DNA from: Prevotellaceae bacterium UBA1075
GTDB taxonomy: Bacteria > Bacteroidota > Bacteroidia > Bacteroidales > Bacteroidaceae
Direction: 5' to 3'
Assembly (NCBI GenBank): GCA_002316015.1
Contig: DCCS01000044.1
Span: forward strand, 176,297 to 224,764
Length of the DNA: 48,468 nt
A model generated the notes under the pieces. The model did no database searches and was not told where the DNA came from. It worked only from the letters and a program-made list of their open reading frames with translations. Both the position numbers and the translations under genes were made by a program. This document shows positions 1-8,608 of this stretch, piece by piece (the first letter of the stretch is position 1; every line of letters begins with the position of its first letter).

Positions 1-111
1 CGGATGCGGCGCACTGCGATGGCGAATGCGGCGCACTGCATGGGACAGGGCGGTGCGCAGCGATGGCGGATGCGGTGCACTGCGATGGGGGGATTCGGCG
101 CACTGCGATGG
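1..111 (-). repeat. 22-bp tandem repeat array A (about 5 units)
   Basis: Five imperfect 22-bp units run from base 1, with unit starts near 1, 23, 45, 67 and 90. The core reads GGATGCGGCGCACTGCG. The reverse complement matches the units at 10967-11098 and 41101-41232 at about 17 of 22 positions, so this is one family in inverted orientation. The array probably continues to the left of the window. There is no spacer sequence between units, so it is not CRISPR-like. If the orientation rule seen at the other two arrays holds, it would precede a minus-strand gene lying to the left. Confidence 0.8.
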
Positions 112-122
112 GGGGATGAACG

Positions 123-160
123 ATTCTGGCCGCTCCCTCTGCTGAGGAAGCGGCCAGAAT
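123..160. other. Perfect 12-bp inverted repeat (hairpin)
   Basis: ATTCTGGCCGCT at 123-134 is exactly complementary to AGCGGCCAGAAT at 149-160, with a 14-base loop. It lies between the repeat array and the 3' end of the YfhO gene. Neither strand has a T tract after the stem, so an intrinsic terminator is possible but weak. I see no gene in 161-281. Confidence 0.6.
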
Positions 161-281
161 ATAAAGCCTGTGGGACTGGTGGGGACCCCACCTTGCGGCC
201 ACGATTACAGTCCGGCGGCAACGCCAGGGAAACCCTTTCGGGACTCGGGGGTACCGCGCCGTGCGTCCCCGGGCATTCCAC

Positions 282-2831
282 TCAAGCCTGCCCCTTGCGC
301 GGGCGGCGACAGGCAAGCAGCAGGTAGGCAAGAGCCAGGAGGGCAAGCACGGAAAGGGCGGAATATGCCACCGCCTCGGTCACGCGCACGCTCTTGGGCT
401 CGAAGTTCATCACTATCTTGTGCTTGCCTGCGGGAACGCGTATGGCACGCAACACATAGTCGGCACGCCCCACGGGTGTCTCACGGCCATCCACGGTGCA
501 TGTCCAGCCCGGATAATATATGTCGCTGAAGACGATTACACCGCCCTTGGCCGACGTGGCCTCGTAGGCCAGGCGGTTGGCCTCGTACTCTGTGAGCTTC
601 ACGCGCGCCGTGCTGTCTGGGGCTGCCTGGTTGCCCAGGATGTCCTGGAAACGGCGGACGGCCACGGCCACGCGCTTGGGATTGAGGCTGTGCAGCGCGG
701 CCAGCTCGTCGTCAGCGCCGGGCACATACCGCACGTCCTGCACATACCAGGCATTGCCTGCCGCCCATGGATTGGCCACGGGTATCTTCTTGCCATCCTG
801 TGTGCCCACGATGATCCAGCGGGTGTTGAGCATGTTGAGCACCGGGAACAGGCTGTCGCCATTGCACTGCCCGAGGTCACCGTGCGTGTTGACAATGGCA
901 GCGTTGGCACGGCCCAGTTCCTTCTGGATATGCTCCTCGATGAGTTCCTGGTAGCGGCGCAGCTTGGCGGGATGGTAGCCTCCTATGCTCTTGTGGTAGT
1001 ACGAGGTGGTGTTGTCGTTGAAGGTGCTCACGGTCAGGTTGGCCACACGGTCGTATGCCCCGCCGTCGGCTTGCAGTATCAGGCTGTCGGCCTCGGTGGG
1101 CTGCAGGGCCTGCCGGGCGGCCGAGGGCATGGTAAACATGCCGTCGTTGAGGTACCGCTTGTTCACTCCCCACATGTCGGCCAGGCACAGGACTATCAGG
1201 CACACCACCATGGGTGTCTCCCTGATGCGCTTCCAGCGGTAGGCCACGAGCACCAGCGTGCCCACGCCCACCACGATGAAGCTGCGCATGGCATCGGCTG
1301 TGAACATCGCGCGGCGCATCTCGCTCATGTTGCGCAGGATGTCACCGGCTATCTGCTGGGGGATGTAGCCGGCCTGCACATACTGGTCCATGTAGGTGCG
1401 GTCGGCGGTGGAGAGGTACTCGCCAAAGAATGTGTCGGGCATCAGCCAGAAGAGCAGGGCCACGCCTCCCGTGAGGGCAAAGCTCAGGGAGAGGTAATGC
1501 TTGCGGGGGAAATGCCACCGCTCCGTGCGCCCCTCCAGGCAGGAGGGCTGCTCCACCAGGGTCTTGAGGGCGAGCATGGCCAGCAGGGGAATGGTGAACT
1601 CGGCGATGACCAGTATGCTGGCTACGGTGCGGAACTTGTCGTACATGGGCACGTAGTCGAGGAAGAAGTCGGTGAAGCCCATGAAGTTCTTGCCCCAGGA
1701 GAGCAGGATGCTCAGCACCGTGGCCGCCAGCAGGCACCACTTCATGGGGCCCTTGACGATGAAGAGGCCCAGCACGAAGAGCATCAGCACAAAGGCGCCC
1801 ACATACACCGGGCCGCTTGTGCCTGGCTGCTCGCCCCAGTACTGGGTGAATGCCTGATACACGGGAGCATAGGTGCTGTTGGCATGCTTCATGGCTGTCT
1901 GGCTGGCAGCAAGGGGCACGCTGGCCCCGCCCTTGGTGTTGGGCACGAGCAGCGTCCAGGTCTCGCCCAGTCCGTAACTCCACATGGTGATGTAGCTGCG
2001 CTCCAGCCCGCTGCCCGTCTGGTCGGCAGGGTCCTTGGTCTTCTGCGTAAGCTCGCTCTTGCCGCGCATGCTTTCCTTGCTGTACTCCCAGGTGTGGTAC
2101 AGGTTGCTCAGGTTGACGGCCACACCCAGCAGGCCAGCCACAGCCAGGCACGCGGTGGCCTTCGCCCAGCGTCCCAGTGTGTGCCTGCGCACCGCGTCGG
2201 CCAGGTAGGCAAGCGCCATCAGCCCCATGACAAACAGGAAGTAATAGGTCATCTGCACATGGTTGCTCAGTATCTGCAAGGCCGTGAAGAGCGCCGTGAC
2301 CACGATGCCCCGCATGTAGCGGCCCCGGTAGCACAGCACCATACCGGCAATGGTGGGCGGTATGAAACTCAGGGTGAGCAACTTCCAGATGTGTCCCGCC
2401 CCGATGATGATGAAATAGTAACTGCTGAAGGCCCACAGTATTGCGCCCAGCGAAGCCATCCAGGCGCGGAAGTCAAAGGCGCGCAGCAGGATGTAGAAGC
2501 CCAGCAACATCATGAACACATAGGCGGCAACGTCGGGGAGTCCCAACCGGTACACCTTCTCCAGGAACGAGAGGGTGTCCGTGCTGTCATAGCTGGGGCT
2601 CATCTGGTAAGTGGGCATGCCGCTGAACAGGGTGTTGGTCCAGCGCGTGCGCTCGCCGTGATGGGTCTCGCGGTAGCGCGCCATCTCCACACCGCTGCCC
2701 ACGGGCGCGCTGTGGTCGTGCCCCGAGAGCACCAGCCCGTCCCTGATGGGCGTGAAGAAATAGGAGACGCTGATGGCCACGAAGAACACGATGGCCAGCA
2801 CGTCGGGTAGGATTTTCCTCAACTGTTTCAT
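282..2831 (-). CDS. YfhO-family polytopic membrane protein
   Basis: This 849-residue protein has many hydrophobic segments, an N-terminal membrane anchor beginning MKQLRKILPDVLAIVFF, and an aromatic-rich C-terminal soluble part before a last membrane helix. Length and layout fit bacterial YfhO-family proteins (GT-C-like fold), which in some Gram-positive bacteria take part in glycosylating envelope polymers. In Bacteroidales the family is common and its substrate is unknown. The start at 2831 is preferred over an upstream in-frame ATG at 2921, because the 30 extra residues are not membrane-like and overlap the rpsO terminator hairpin. I see no convincing TAnnTTTG promoter directly upstream. 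It lies on the same strand as rpsO, but the rpsO terminator separates them. Confidence 0.85.
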   Translation of the reverse strand: MKQLRKILPDVLAIVFFVAISVSYFFTPIRDGLVLSGHDHSAPVGSGVEMARYRETHHGERTRWTNTLFSGMPTYQMSPSYDSTDTLSFLEKVYRLGLPDVAAYVFMMLLGFYILLRAFDFRAWMASLGAILWAFSSYYFIIIGAGHIWKLLTLSFIPPTIAGMVLCYRGRYMRGIVVTALFTALQILSNHVQMTYYFLFVMGLMALAYLADAVRRHTLGRWAKATACLAVAGLLGVAVNLSNLYHTWEYSKESMRGKSELTQKTKDPADQTGSGLERSYITMWSYGLGETWTLLVPNTKGGASVPLAASQTAMKHANSTYAPVYQAFTQYWGEQPGTSGPVYVGAFVLMLFVLGLFIVKGPMKWCLLAATVLSILLSWGKNFMGFTDFFLDYVPMYDKFRTVASILVIAEFTIPLLAMLALKTLVEQPSCLEGRTERWHFPRKHYLSLSFALTGGVALLFWLMPDTFFGEYLSTADRTYMDQYVQAGYIPQQIAGDILRNMSEMRRAMFTADAMRSFIVVGVGTLVLVAYRWKRIRETPMVVCLIVLCLADMWGVNKRYLNDGMFTMPSAARQALQPTEADSLILQADGGAYDRVANLTVSTFNDNTTSYYHKSIGGYHPAKLRRYQELIEEHIQKELGRANAAIVNTHGDLGQCNGDSLFPVLNMLNTRWIIVGTQDGKKIPVANPWAAGNAWYVQDVRYVPGADDELAALHSLNPKRVAVAVRRFQDILGNQAAPDSTARVKLTEYEANRLAYEATSAKGGVIVFSDIYYPGWTCTVDGRETPVGRADYVLRAIRVPAGKHKIVMNFEPKSVRVTEAVAYSALSVLALLALAYLLLACRRPRKGQA

Positions 2832-2908
2832 ATCGAACCTTTCTGTTTTTGTTTTTCTGTCCGTCCCCTCCACGCCACGAGAGGCACAGGGAGGGGGACG
2901 CTCAACTG

Positions 2909-2946
2909 AAAAAAGCTGCAACCTCCAGGGGAGGAATGCAGCTTTT
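2909..2946 (-). terminator. Intrinsic terminator of rpsO
   Basis: AAAAGCTGCA (2911-2920) pairs with TGCAGCTTTT (2937-2946). An inner CCTCC/GGAGG stem (2922-2926 with 2930-2934) extends the helix. Read on the minus strand the helix is followed by six T residues (2914-2909). It begins about 30 bases after the rpsO stop codon. Confidence 0.88.
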
Positions 2947-2975
2947 GGCTTTCATCTGTAGGCAGAGCTGCGCGA

Positions 2976-3245
2976 TCACTTGCGCAGACCCAGAGCCTTC
3001 ACGATAGCACGATAGCGGTTGATGTCACGGCTCTTCAGGTAATTGAGGAGGCTGCGACGCTTTCCCACGAGGCCGGTCAGCGCACGCTCTGTGCTGTGGT
3101 CCTTGCGATTCTGCTTCATGTGCTCGGTCAGGTGAGCGATGCGGAAAGTGAAGAGGGCTATCTGGCTCTCTGCACTGCCGGTGTCCTTGCTGCCCTGGCC
3201 ATACTGGGTGAAAATCTCTGTCTTCTTGGCTGAATCCAAATACAT
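2976..3245 (-). CDS. rpsO: 30S ribosomal protein S15
   Basis: The 89-residue product begins MYLDSAKKTEIFTQYGQ and carries the S15 signature around DTGSAESQIALFTFRIAHL and KDHSTERALTGLVGKRRSL. S15 binds 16S rRNA and nucleates the platform of the small subunit. Its length equals the usual 88-89 residues. The ATG at 3245 is chosen because it gives the conserved N-terminus; a longer frame reaching 3341 would pass through the promoter. The gene is monocistronic here, with its own promoter at 3321-3352 and a strong terminator at 2909-2946. Confidence 0.97.
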   Translation of the reverse strand: MYLDSAKKTEIFTQYGQGSKDTGSAESQIALFTFRIAHLTEHMKQNRKDHSTERALTGLVGKRRSLLNYLKSRDINRYRAIVKALGLRK

Positions 3246-3320
3246 GACTTGACTTGTCTTTATGATGAAACTTGTTTGTCGGACTGCCCCTCTCTCTGGA
3301 ACAGTCTCGCAAATGCGGTG

Positions 3321-3352
3321 CAAAGGTACTGACTTTTTCATTCCCGCCGCAA
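3321..3352 (-). promoter_or_regulatory. Bacteroidales-type promoter of rpsO
   Basis: On the minus strand the -7 box is TACCTTTG (3328-3321) and a -33 TTG lies at 3352-3350, with 21 bases between. This fits the Bacteroides consensus TTG-N19-21-TAnnTTTG. The rpsO leader would be about 70 bases. Confidence 0.75.
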
Positions 3353-3596
3353 GGAAACGGGAGAAAATCTTGCTCCCTTCCCCGTGGGAGACTGCTTGGG
3401 GAAGCCCCCTCGGCGGGCCGGGGCCCCGCCCAAGCGCGCAGGCCTGGAGGGCGTGGCCGCTTGTTTCCCCGTTTCAGCCTTTGGAGGGCCCCGCACAAGC
3501 GCGGGAGCCAGAGGGAGCGCGCCTGCGCCCTGCACCTTGAGCGCACCGCTCCTGCCACCGACAGGGAAAGGCGGGAACTGGGGCGCGGCGTGCCGG
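3353..3596. other. G+C-rich intergenic stretch, no gene seen
   Basis: Between the rpsO promoter and the end of rhaD lies very G+C-rich DNA with a near-palindrome around GGGGCCCC (about 3412-3431). Open frames here have no recognisable protein features, and I see no clear terminator for the rhamnose operon. Confidence 0.4.
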
Positions 3597-4418
3597 TCAG
3601 CAGGGACGTGACGTGGGCAGGTGGAAGGCTTCCTGCACGGCCTTCATGGCCTCCCGGGTCATGCCGTCGGGCTCAGAGCCCATGCTGCGGGCGCACATGT
3701 AGATGTGCGCCGACTTGCAGAGCACGTCTGTCTGGTCAAAAGCGTCCATGATGTCGGTCCCCACCGAGACGGTCCCGTGCTTCTCCCACAGCACCACGTC
3801 ATGTGTCTTGATTTGCTCCAGCGTGGCATCCGCCAGTTCTATGCTGCCGGGCATGGCATAGGGAACCACCCCGATGCCGAGAGGGGCGAAGGCCAGGGTC
3901 TCGGGGATCATCGACCAGAGCACCCTGGTCATCTCCCCGGGGCGCAGGAAACGCTGGATGTGCGACATGGCCACCAGTTCGATGGGGTGCGTGTGGAGCG
4001 TGGCCTTGTAGCAACTGCCCGTCCCCAACAGATAGTCCTGCAAGGACAGGTGTGACGGCAACTCGCTGGTGGGCAACACCGCATTGTCGGCTATAATCTC
4101 GTAGGAGGCACAGTCGGCGCATATGCGTATGACGGCGCCGTTCTCCATGGGGCGGCGGGCCAGGTCGCGCATGCGCTTGCCCGTCCCCTTGGCGTAGAAG
4201 TACTTGCCCTTCAGGTTGGGCAAGACCTTGCCTATCTGCCTTGCCGGGGCGATTGCGGGCATCGCCTTGATGTCGTCATCCACAAACTCCGTCACGTTGA
4301 CGGTGATGTTGCCGCCGTTGCGCTCGGCCCAGCCTTTCTGCCACAGATAGCCGGCCACCTCGGCCACCTGGTCTATCACTTCCGCAAGCGCGGGGCGGCC
4401 TTCCAATATGCTCTTCAT
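3597..4418 (-). CDS. rhaD: Rhamnulose-1-phosphate aldolase
   Basis: This class II, zinc-dependent aldolase splits L-rhamnulose 1-phosphate into dihydroxyacetone phosphate and L-lactaldehyde in the cytoplasm. The 273 residues match the family length (about 274 in E. coli). Visible landmarks are WAERNGGNITVNVTE near the N-terminus, the metal-binding HTHPIELVAMSH motif near residue 140 and the C-terminal EKHGTVSVG block. It is the last gene of the rhamnose operon and is separated from rhaT by 212 bases that can form hairpins. The ATG at 4418 gives the conserved N-terminus MKSILEGRPAL. Confidence 0.95.
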   Translation of the reverse strand: MKSILEGRPALAEVIDQVAEVAGYLWQKGWAERNGGNITVNVTEFVDDDIKAMPAIAPARQIGKVLPNLKGKYFYAKGTGKRMRDLARRPMENGAVIRICADCASYEIIADNAVLPTSELPSHLSLQDYLLGTGSCYKATLHTHPIELVAMSHIQRFLRPGEMTRVLWSMIPETLAFAPLGIGVVPYAMPGSIELADATLEQIKTHDVVLWEKHGTVSVGTDIMDAFDQTDVLCKSAHIYMCARSMGSEPDGMTREAMKAVQEAFHLPTSRPC

Positions 4419-4630
4419 TCTCTAATATGGGGGTTATAAGGTTTTGAGGTTATGGGGCAGCCGCGCTCTCAGGCTCTGAGAGACAGCTTGCCCCGTTCCT
4501 CGTTTTGCTCCAATGGGGCGCGGGAGGTTGTGCGACCTCACATGCGATGCCTCTCTCGCCCTCCGCAGGAAGAGGCGAAAGAGGTGGTATGGCTCTTACG
4601 CTTCACTTTCCCGATATATGGGCAAGCCCA
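4419..4630 (-). other. Structured spacer between rhaT and rhaD
   Basis: The 212-base gap is much longer than the other gaps in the operon (13 and 19 bases). It holds a nested hairpin at 4454-4494 (GGGGCA with TGCCCC around CTCTCAG/CTGAGAG) and another at about 4550-4584 (CCTCTCTCGCC with GGCGAAAGAGG, one mismatch). Neither has a strong T tract on the minus strand. RNA processing or partial termination between the transport/isomerase genes and rhaD is one possible reading. Confidence 0.5.
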
Positions 4631-5665
4631 TCATATCAGTTGAGGCAGGAAGCAACTCACTATCAACACGGCCAGCCCGAGGACAAGCACCGCGATGGTC
4701 CTGGGCGAGCAGCCCTTCCATTCCTTGAGGATGATGCCCCACGCGTTGCTGAACGTGACGTTGAGCGCCATCAGGATACAGAAGGAGAGTGTCATCAGAG
4801 TGGGCGATGCGGCCAGGTATCCTTTGGCCAGCGAGAGGCCGAAGAACTGGCTGTACCACAACGCGCCTGCCAGCAGGCAGAAGAAGAGATTGTTCATCCA
4901 CACGCTGCCCATGGCATAGTCGCCCCAGGTGTGGTTCCTCTGGTTCTGGGTGAAACAATAGACGGCATTCGTCACAAAGCCGCCGAGGGTCACCAGGAAG
5001 GTGGCCGGCAGGGTCCTGTACATGCTTGGGGTGAGGTCGCCGAAGTTGATGTCCTGGCCGAACTCGAGCCCCACGTTGAAGCACCCGCTCATGAAGCCTG
5101 CCAGCAGCGCGATGGCGAGACCGCGCGGGAAGTTGAAGTCCTTCACCGCCGCTTTCTTCTCCTCGTCCGACAGCGTCGAGGCTCTCATGGACCCGGCCAC
5201 GCCTATGATGGCAATGCCGAGCAGAGTCACGGCCACGCCTGTCAGCACCGAGCCGGTAAGCTGGCTCAGCGCGTCCTGCCCGGGAAAGAAGATGTCGAGC
5301 AGGAAAGGCCCCATGACGGTGCCCAGGGCAGCACATGTGCCCAGCGCGATACTCTGTCCCAGGGCCACCCCCAGGTAGCGCATGGACAGTCCGAAGGTGA
5401 GGCCACCGACCCCCCACAGCGCGCCGAAGAAGATGGTCATGCCGATGTTGAAGGAAGAATGCGTGGTGAGGAGCTCGCACAGGCTGTGCCCCTGGGGGAC
5501 AGCCAGCATGGCACCCGCCAGGGGGAGGAGAAGCCAGGCGAAGACTCCCTGCACCATCCAGTAACTCTCCCAGCTCCACTGTCTGACCTTGTTGATGGGC
5601 ACGTAACTGCTCGACTGGCAGAACGCGCCCGCTGCTATGATAAGCAGTCCTATGAGGATGTCCAT
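4631..5665 (-). CDS. rhaT: L-rhamnose/H+ symporter
   Basis: This inner-membrane L-rhamnose/proton symporter of the RhaT (drug/metabolite transporter) family has 344 residues, the same as E. coli RhaT. About ten hydrophobic helices are visible. Recognisable blocks include the N-terminal IAAGAFCQSSSYVPINKV, WGVGGLTFGLSMRYLGVALG and the C-terminal SNAWGIILKEWKG. The start lies 19 bases after the rhaA stop, so the two are probably cotranscribed. It supplies the substrate for RhaA. Confidence 0.95.
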   Translation of the reverse strand: MDILIGLLIIAAGAFCQSSSYVPINKVRQWSWESYWMVQGVFAWLLLPLAGAMLAVPQGHSLCELLTTHSSFNIGMTIFFGALWGVGGLTFGLSMRYLGVALGQSIALGTCAALGTVMGPFLLDIFFPGQDALSQLTGSVLTGVAVTLLGIAIIGVAGSMRASTLSDEEKKAAVKDFNFPRGLAIALLAGFMSGCFNVGLEFGQDINFGDLTPSMYRTLPATFLVTLGGFVTNAVYCFTQNQRNHTWGDYAMGSVWMNNLFFCLLAGALWYSQFFGLSLAKGYLAASPTLMTLSFCILMALNVTFSNAWGIILKEWKGCSPRTIAVLVLGLAVLIVSCFLPQLI

Positions 5666-5684
5666 GGTGTGAGGCGTTTTGGGT

Positions 5685-6938
5685 TCAGCGCTTGCTGGTC
5701 ACGTTGGCCTCGTACGAGTCAACCTCCTTCATAAAGTCCTGGCCCACGGGGACGCTCTCACGCACGCAGAACTCGTCATAGACGGCCTGCCAGGGCATGG
5801 CCTTCTGTTCCTCGAGGAGTGCCAGCACGCGGTAGCCCTGGCCCTTGAGCTCGGCCTCGCGTATGGTGGCGGTGGGCTCCAGGAGCGCGCGCAGCATGCA
5901 CTTCTGAGCGGCGCGCGAACCGATGACATAGGCTCCGACACGGTTGATGCTGCCGTCGAAGAAGTCCAGGCCGTAGTGCACACGGTCCAGAGCCTCGGCG
6001 CGCACAATCTCGGAGAAGAGTTCCTGTGTGGGGTCGTCCATGATGGTCACATGGTCGCTGTCCCAGCGCACGGGACGGCTCACGTGCAGCATGAGTTCGG
6101 GGATGAACTGCAGCACGGCGCTCACCTTGTCGGCGGGGCTCTCGGTGGGATGATAGTGCCCGGTGTCGATGGTGAGTATCTTCTGGTTCAGCGCGGCGTA
6201 GGCTGTGTAGAAGTCGTGAGACCCCACGGTGAAACTCTCCAGCCCGATGCCAAACACCTTCCCCTCGACACTGTCCTTCATCATCGGCTGCTTCTTGGCG
6301 AATATCTCGTCGAGCGACTTCTTGAGCAGGCTGCGGTACAGCATGTGGTTCACGCTCATGTCCTTGCATCCGTCATGCACCCACAGGTTCATGATGCAGG
6401 GGTCTCCCTGGGCCTCTCCCATAGCGTTGGCGATGTCGCGGCAGCGCCTGGTGTGCTCCACCCAGAAGGCGCGTATGCCCTCATCGGGGTTGGCCAGGGA
6501 CAGGCTCCCGCTCTTGGGGTGCGAGAAACTGCTGGAGTTGAAATCCAGTTTCATGTCATTCTCCTTCGCCCAGTCAATCCACGACTGGAAGTACTCCACG
6601 GTCACCTCGTCGCGGTCCACCACCTTGCCCTTGAAGTCACCATAGATTTCATGCAGGTTCAGCCGGTGCTTGCCGGGTATCAGGCTCTTGGCCTCCAGGA
6701 TGTCGGCACGCAGCTCGTCGATGTTTCTGGCCTTGCCCGGATAGTTGCCCGTGCTCTGTATGCCGCCGCTCAGTGCGCCGGCCTGCACCTCGAAGCCGGT
6801 CACGTCATCGGCCTGCCAGCAATGGAGCGAGAGGTGGAAGTCCTGCAACTGCTCCAGCACCTTCTCGGTGTCAACGCCAATCTCGGCATAGCGTTCCTTG
6901 GCTATCTCGTAGGCTTTTCTCACAAGTTCTTCTTTCAT
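5685..6938 (-). CDS. rhaA: L-rhamnose isomerase
   Basis: This enzyme converts L-rhamnose to L-rhamnulose in the cytoplasm and needs divalent metal (Mn). The 417 residues match the family (419 in E. coli). Typical blocks are FHLSLHCWQADDVTGFE near residue 33, LDFNSSSFSHPKSGSLSLA near 175, NLWVHDGCKDMSVNH near 225 and TIDTGHYHPTESPADK near 290, which carry the metal-binding His, Asp and Glu residues. It sits 13 bases after rhaB and 19 bases before rhaT, inside the rhamnose operon. Confidence 0.96.
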   Translation of the reverse strand: MKEELVRKAYEIAKERYAEIGVDTEKVLEQLQDFHLSLHCWQADDVTGFEVQAGALSGGIQSTGNYPGKARNIDELRADILEAKSLIPGKHRLNLHEIYGDFKGKVVDRDEVTVEYFQSWIDWAKENDMKLDFNSSSFSHPKSGSLSLANPDEGIRAFWVEHTRRCRDIANAMGEAQGDPCIMNLWVHDGCKDMSVNHMLYRSLLKKSLDEIFAKKQPMMKDSVEGKVFGIGLESFTVGSHDFYTAYAALNQKILTIDTGHYHPTESPADKVSAVLQFIPELMLHVSRPVRWDSDHVTIMDDPTQELFSEIVRAEALDRVHYGLDFFDGSINRVGAYVIGSRAAQKCMLRALLEPTATIREAELKGQGYRVLALLEEQKAMPWQAVYDEFCVRESVPVGQDFMKEVDSYEANVTSKR

Positions 6939-6951
6939 AACGGATTTAGTT

Positions 6952-8445
6952 TTATTGTTTTTGGATACTGGTAAACTTCTCGTACGCGTTGTCCCAGCCG
7001 GCGCTGTGGACTGGCTGGTACTGGTCGGTCTCGATGCTGTCGGCGATGACGCGCCTCATCTCGCACGTGTCACCCACCAGTCCGGCCGCCTTGGCCTGCA
7101 GCATGATGTTGCCGATGGCTGTACCCTCTGCCGGGCCCGCTGTCACGGGCAGCCCTATGCTGTCTGCCGTCATCTGCATCAGGTAGCGGTTGTAGGTGCC
7201 GCCGCCTATCACATGCAGCCTCTCGATGGGGAAGGGTGCCAGCTGTTTCAGGTATCCGAGCACCTGGCGGTAGCGCAGGGCCTGGCTCTCGAAGATGCAG
7301 CGTCCCGTCTGGCGATAGTCCTCGGGCACGGGCTGCCCTGTCTCCCGGCAGAAGTCCTGTATGGCGTCCACCATGCTCTCGGGGTTGGCGAAGCGCGGGT
7401 CATCGGGATTCACCAGCGAGCGGAAAGGCTCGACCTCCATGACCTGGCTGTTTATCTCGTTGACATCGGCGGGCGCGTCAGTCCACTCCTGGCGGCAGCG
7501 CTCCAGGAGCCACATGCCGCATATGTTCTTCAGGAAGCGTGTGGTGCCGCCGATGCCGCCCTCGTTTGTGAAGTTGTAGGCGTAACTCTCCTTATTTATT
7601 ATGGCGTCCTTGGTCTCGATGCCCAGCAGGCTCCATGTGCCGCAGCTCAGATAGGCGAAACGCTCGTCCCTGGCAGGCACGGCCGCCACGGCCGACGCGG
7701 TGTCGTGGCCTGCGACAGCCACCACGGGCACCGGGCCCAGGCCCGTCATGCGCTGTACCTCGGGGGTGAGCGTGCCCACGAGGTCGCCGGGGTTGACGTA
7801 GCGCCCGAACTGCCCCTCGGCGAGTCCCACCGACTGCAGCAGCACGGGATCCAGCCGCTTGGTGCGCGGATCGAGCATCTGGCTGGTGCTCAGTATGGTG
7901 TACTCGCACACGGCCTGGCCCGTGAGCATGTAGCCCAGCGCGTCGGGGATGAAGAGCAGCTTGCCGGCCGCCTCCAGCGCGGAGTCGCCGTGCTTGCGCA
8001 TCGCGGCCAGCTGGAAGAGTGTGTTGAATTCCATGAACTGTATGCCGGTGCGCTCGTACACCTCCTCCCTGGGAATCTTCTTGAAGAACTCCTCCATCAC
8101 GCCCTTCGTGTGGGGGTCGCGGTAGGAGAAGGGCGTGCGCAGCAGGTTGCCGTCCCGGCCCACGCACACGAAATCGACTCCCCAGGTGTCGATTCCTATG
8201 CTCTGGAGCCTGATACCGTGCGCGGCCACTTCACGCAGCGCGCGTATGATCTCGCCATAGAGCGCATAGATGTCCCAATAGAAATGCCCGCCAACCTGCG
8301 TGATGTGGTTCGGGAACCGTGTCAGCTCGCGCTGTATGAGCTGCCCGTTCTCCACACCACCCAGTATGGTACGCCCGCTCGTCGCGCCCAAGTCCACTGC
8401 CATGAAGCAGGAACTCGCGGTCGCCTTGTTGTGGTTAGTATTCAT
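6952..8445 (-). CDS. rhaB: Rhamnulokinase
   Basis: This FGGY-family sugar kinase phosphorylates L-rhamnulose at C1. It has 497 residues (489 in E. coli RhaB). The N-terminal ATPase motif reads VDLGATSGRTILGG, the substrate-side block is GIDTWGVDFV, and the second-domain block is AVAGHDTASAVAAVP, followed by the nucleotide-binding HVIGGGTYNRYLMQMTA. It is the first of the four catabolic genes after the rhamnosidase, with a 163-base gap that carries a probable promoter element. No RhaR- or RhaS-like regulator is in this window, so the regulator must be elsewhere. Confidence 0.96.
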   Translation of the reverse strand: MNTNHNKATASSCFMAVDLGATSGRTILGGVENGQLIQRELTRFPNHITQVGGHFYWDIYALYGEIIRALREVAAHGIRLQSIGIDTWGVDFVCVGRDGNLLRTPFSYRDPHTKGVMEEFFKKIPREEVYERTGIQFMEFNTLFQLAAMRKHGDSALEAAGKLLFIPDALGYMLTGQAVCEYTILSTSQMLDPRTKRLDPVLLQSVGLAEGQFGRYVNPGDLVGTLTPEVQRMTGLGPVPVVAVAGHDTASAVAAVPARDERFAYLSCGTWSLLGIETKDAIINKESYAYNFTNEGGIGGTTRFLKNICGMWLLERCRQEWTDAPADVNEINSQVMEVEPFRSLVNPDDPRFANPESMVDAIQDFCRETGQPVPEDYRQTGRCIFESQALRYRQVLGYLKQLAPFPIERLHVIGGGTYNRYLMQMTADSIGLPVTAGPAEGTAIGNIMLQAKAAGLVGDTCEMRRVIADSIETDQYQPVHSAGWDNAYEKFTSIQKQ

Positions 8446-8478
8446 CTGCTAACAAAGAATAATATTCGTCTTCACCTA

Positions 8479-8486
8479 CAAATTTA
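8479..8486 (-). promoter_or_regulatory. Possible -7 box for rhaBATD
   Basis: The minus strand reads TAAATTTG, a full match to the Bacteroidales -7 consensus, 33 bases upstream of the rhaB start. I see no good -33 TTG at the expected distance, which would fit a promoter that needs an activator such as an AraC-type rhamnose regulator. Confidence 0.5.
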
Positions 8487-8608
8487 GCACATTTTGCCGA
8501 CATTCCCACACGTTTGGCTCCAAAAAGTGCGTTTTCGCGGCCGGGGTGGCCAGTGGGCGCGCACGCGCCCCGCGCGCTTCCCGGTGTCGGGCATGCCACG
8601 CCCCCGCC

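Noticed and set aside
261..2810. A very long open frame antisense to the YfhO gene (and similar ones opposite rhaB, rhaA, the GH78 gene, leuA, leuC and the GH-A gene)
   Set aside because: High G+C with strong third-position bias opens the opposite frame. The translations are rich in His, Gly, Ala and Val without domains, while the sense frames match known families.
3262..3751. Overlapping frames in the G+C-rich gap between rpsO and rhaD
   Set aside because: Low-complexity Arg/Pro/Ala-rich translations overlapping the rpsO promoter and the rhaD end; no domain or start evidence.
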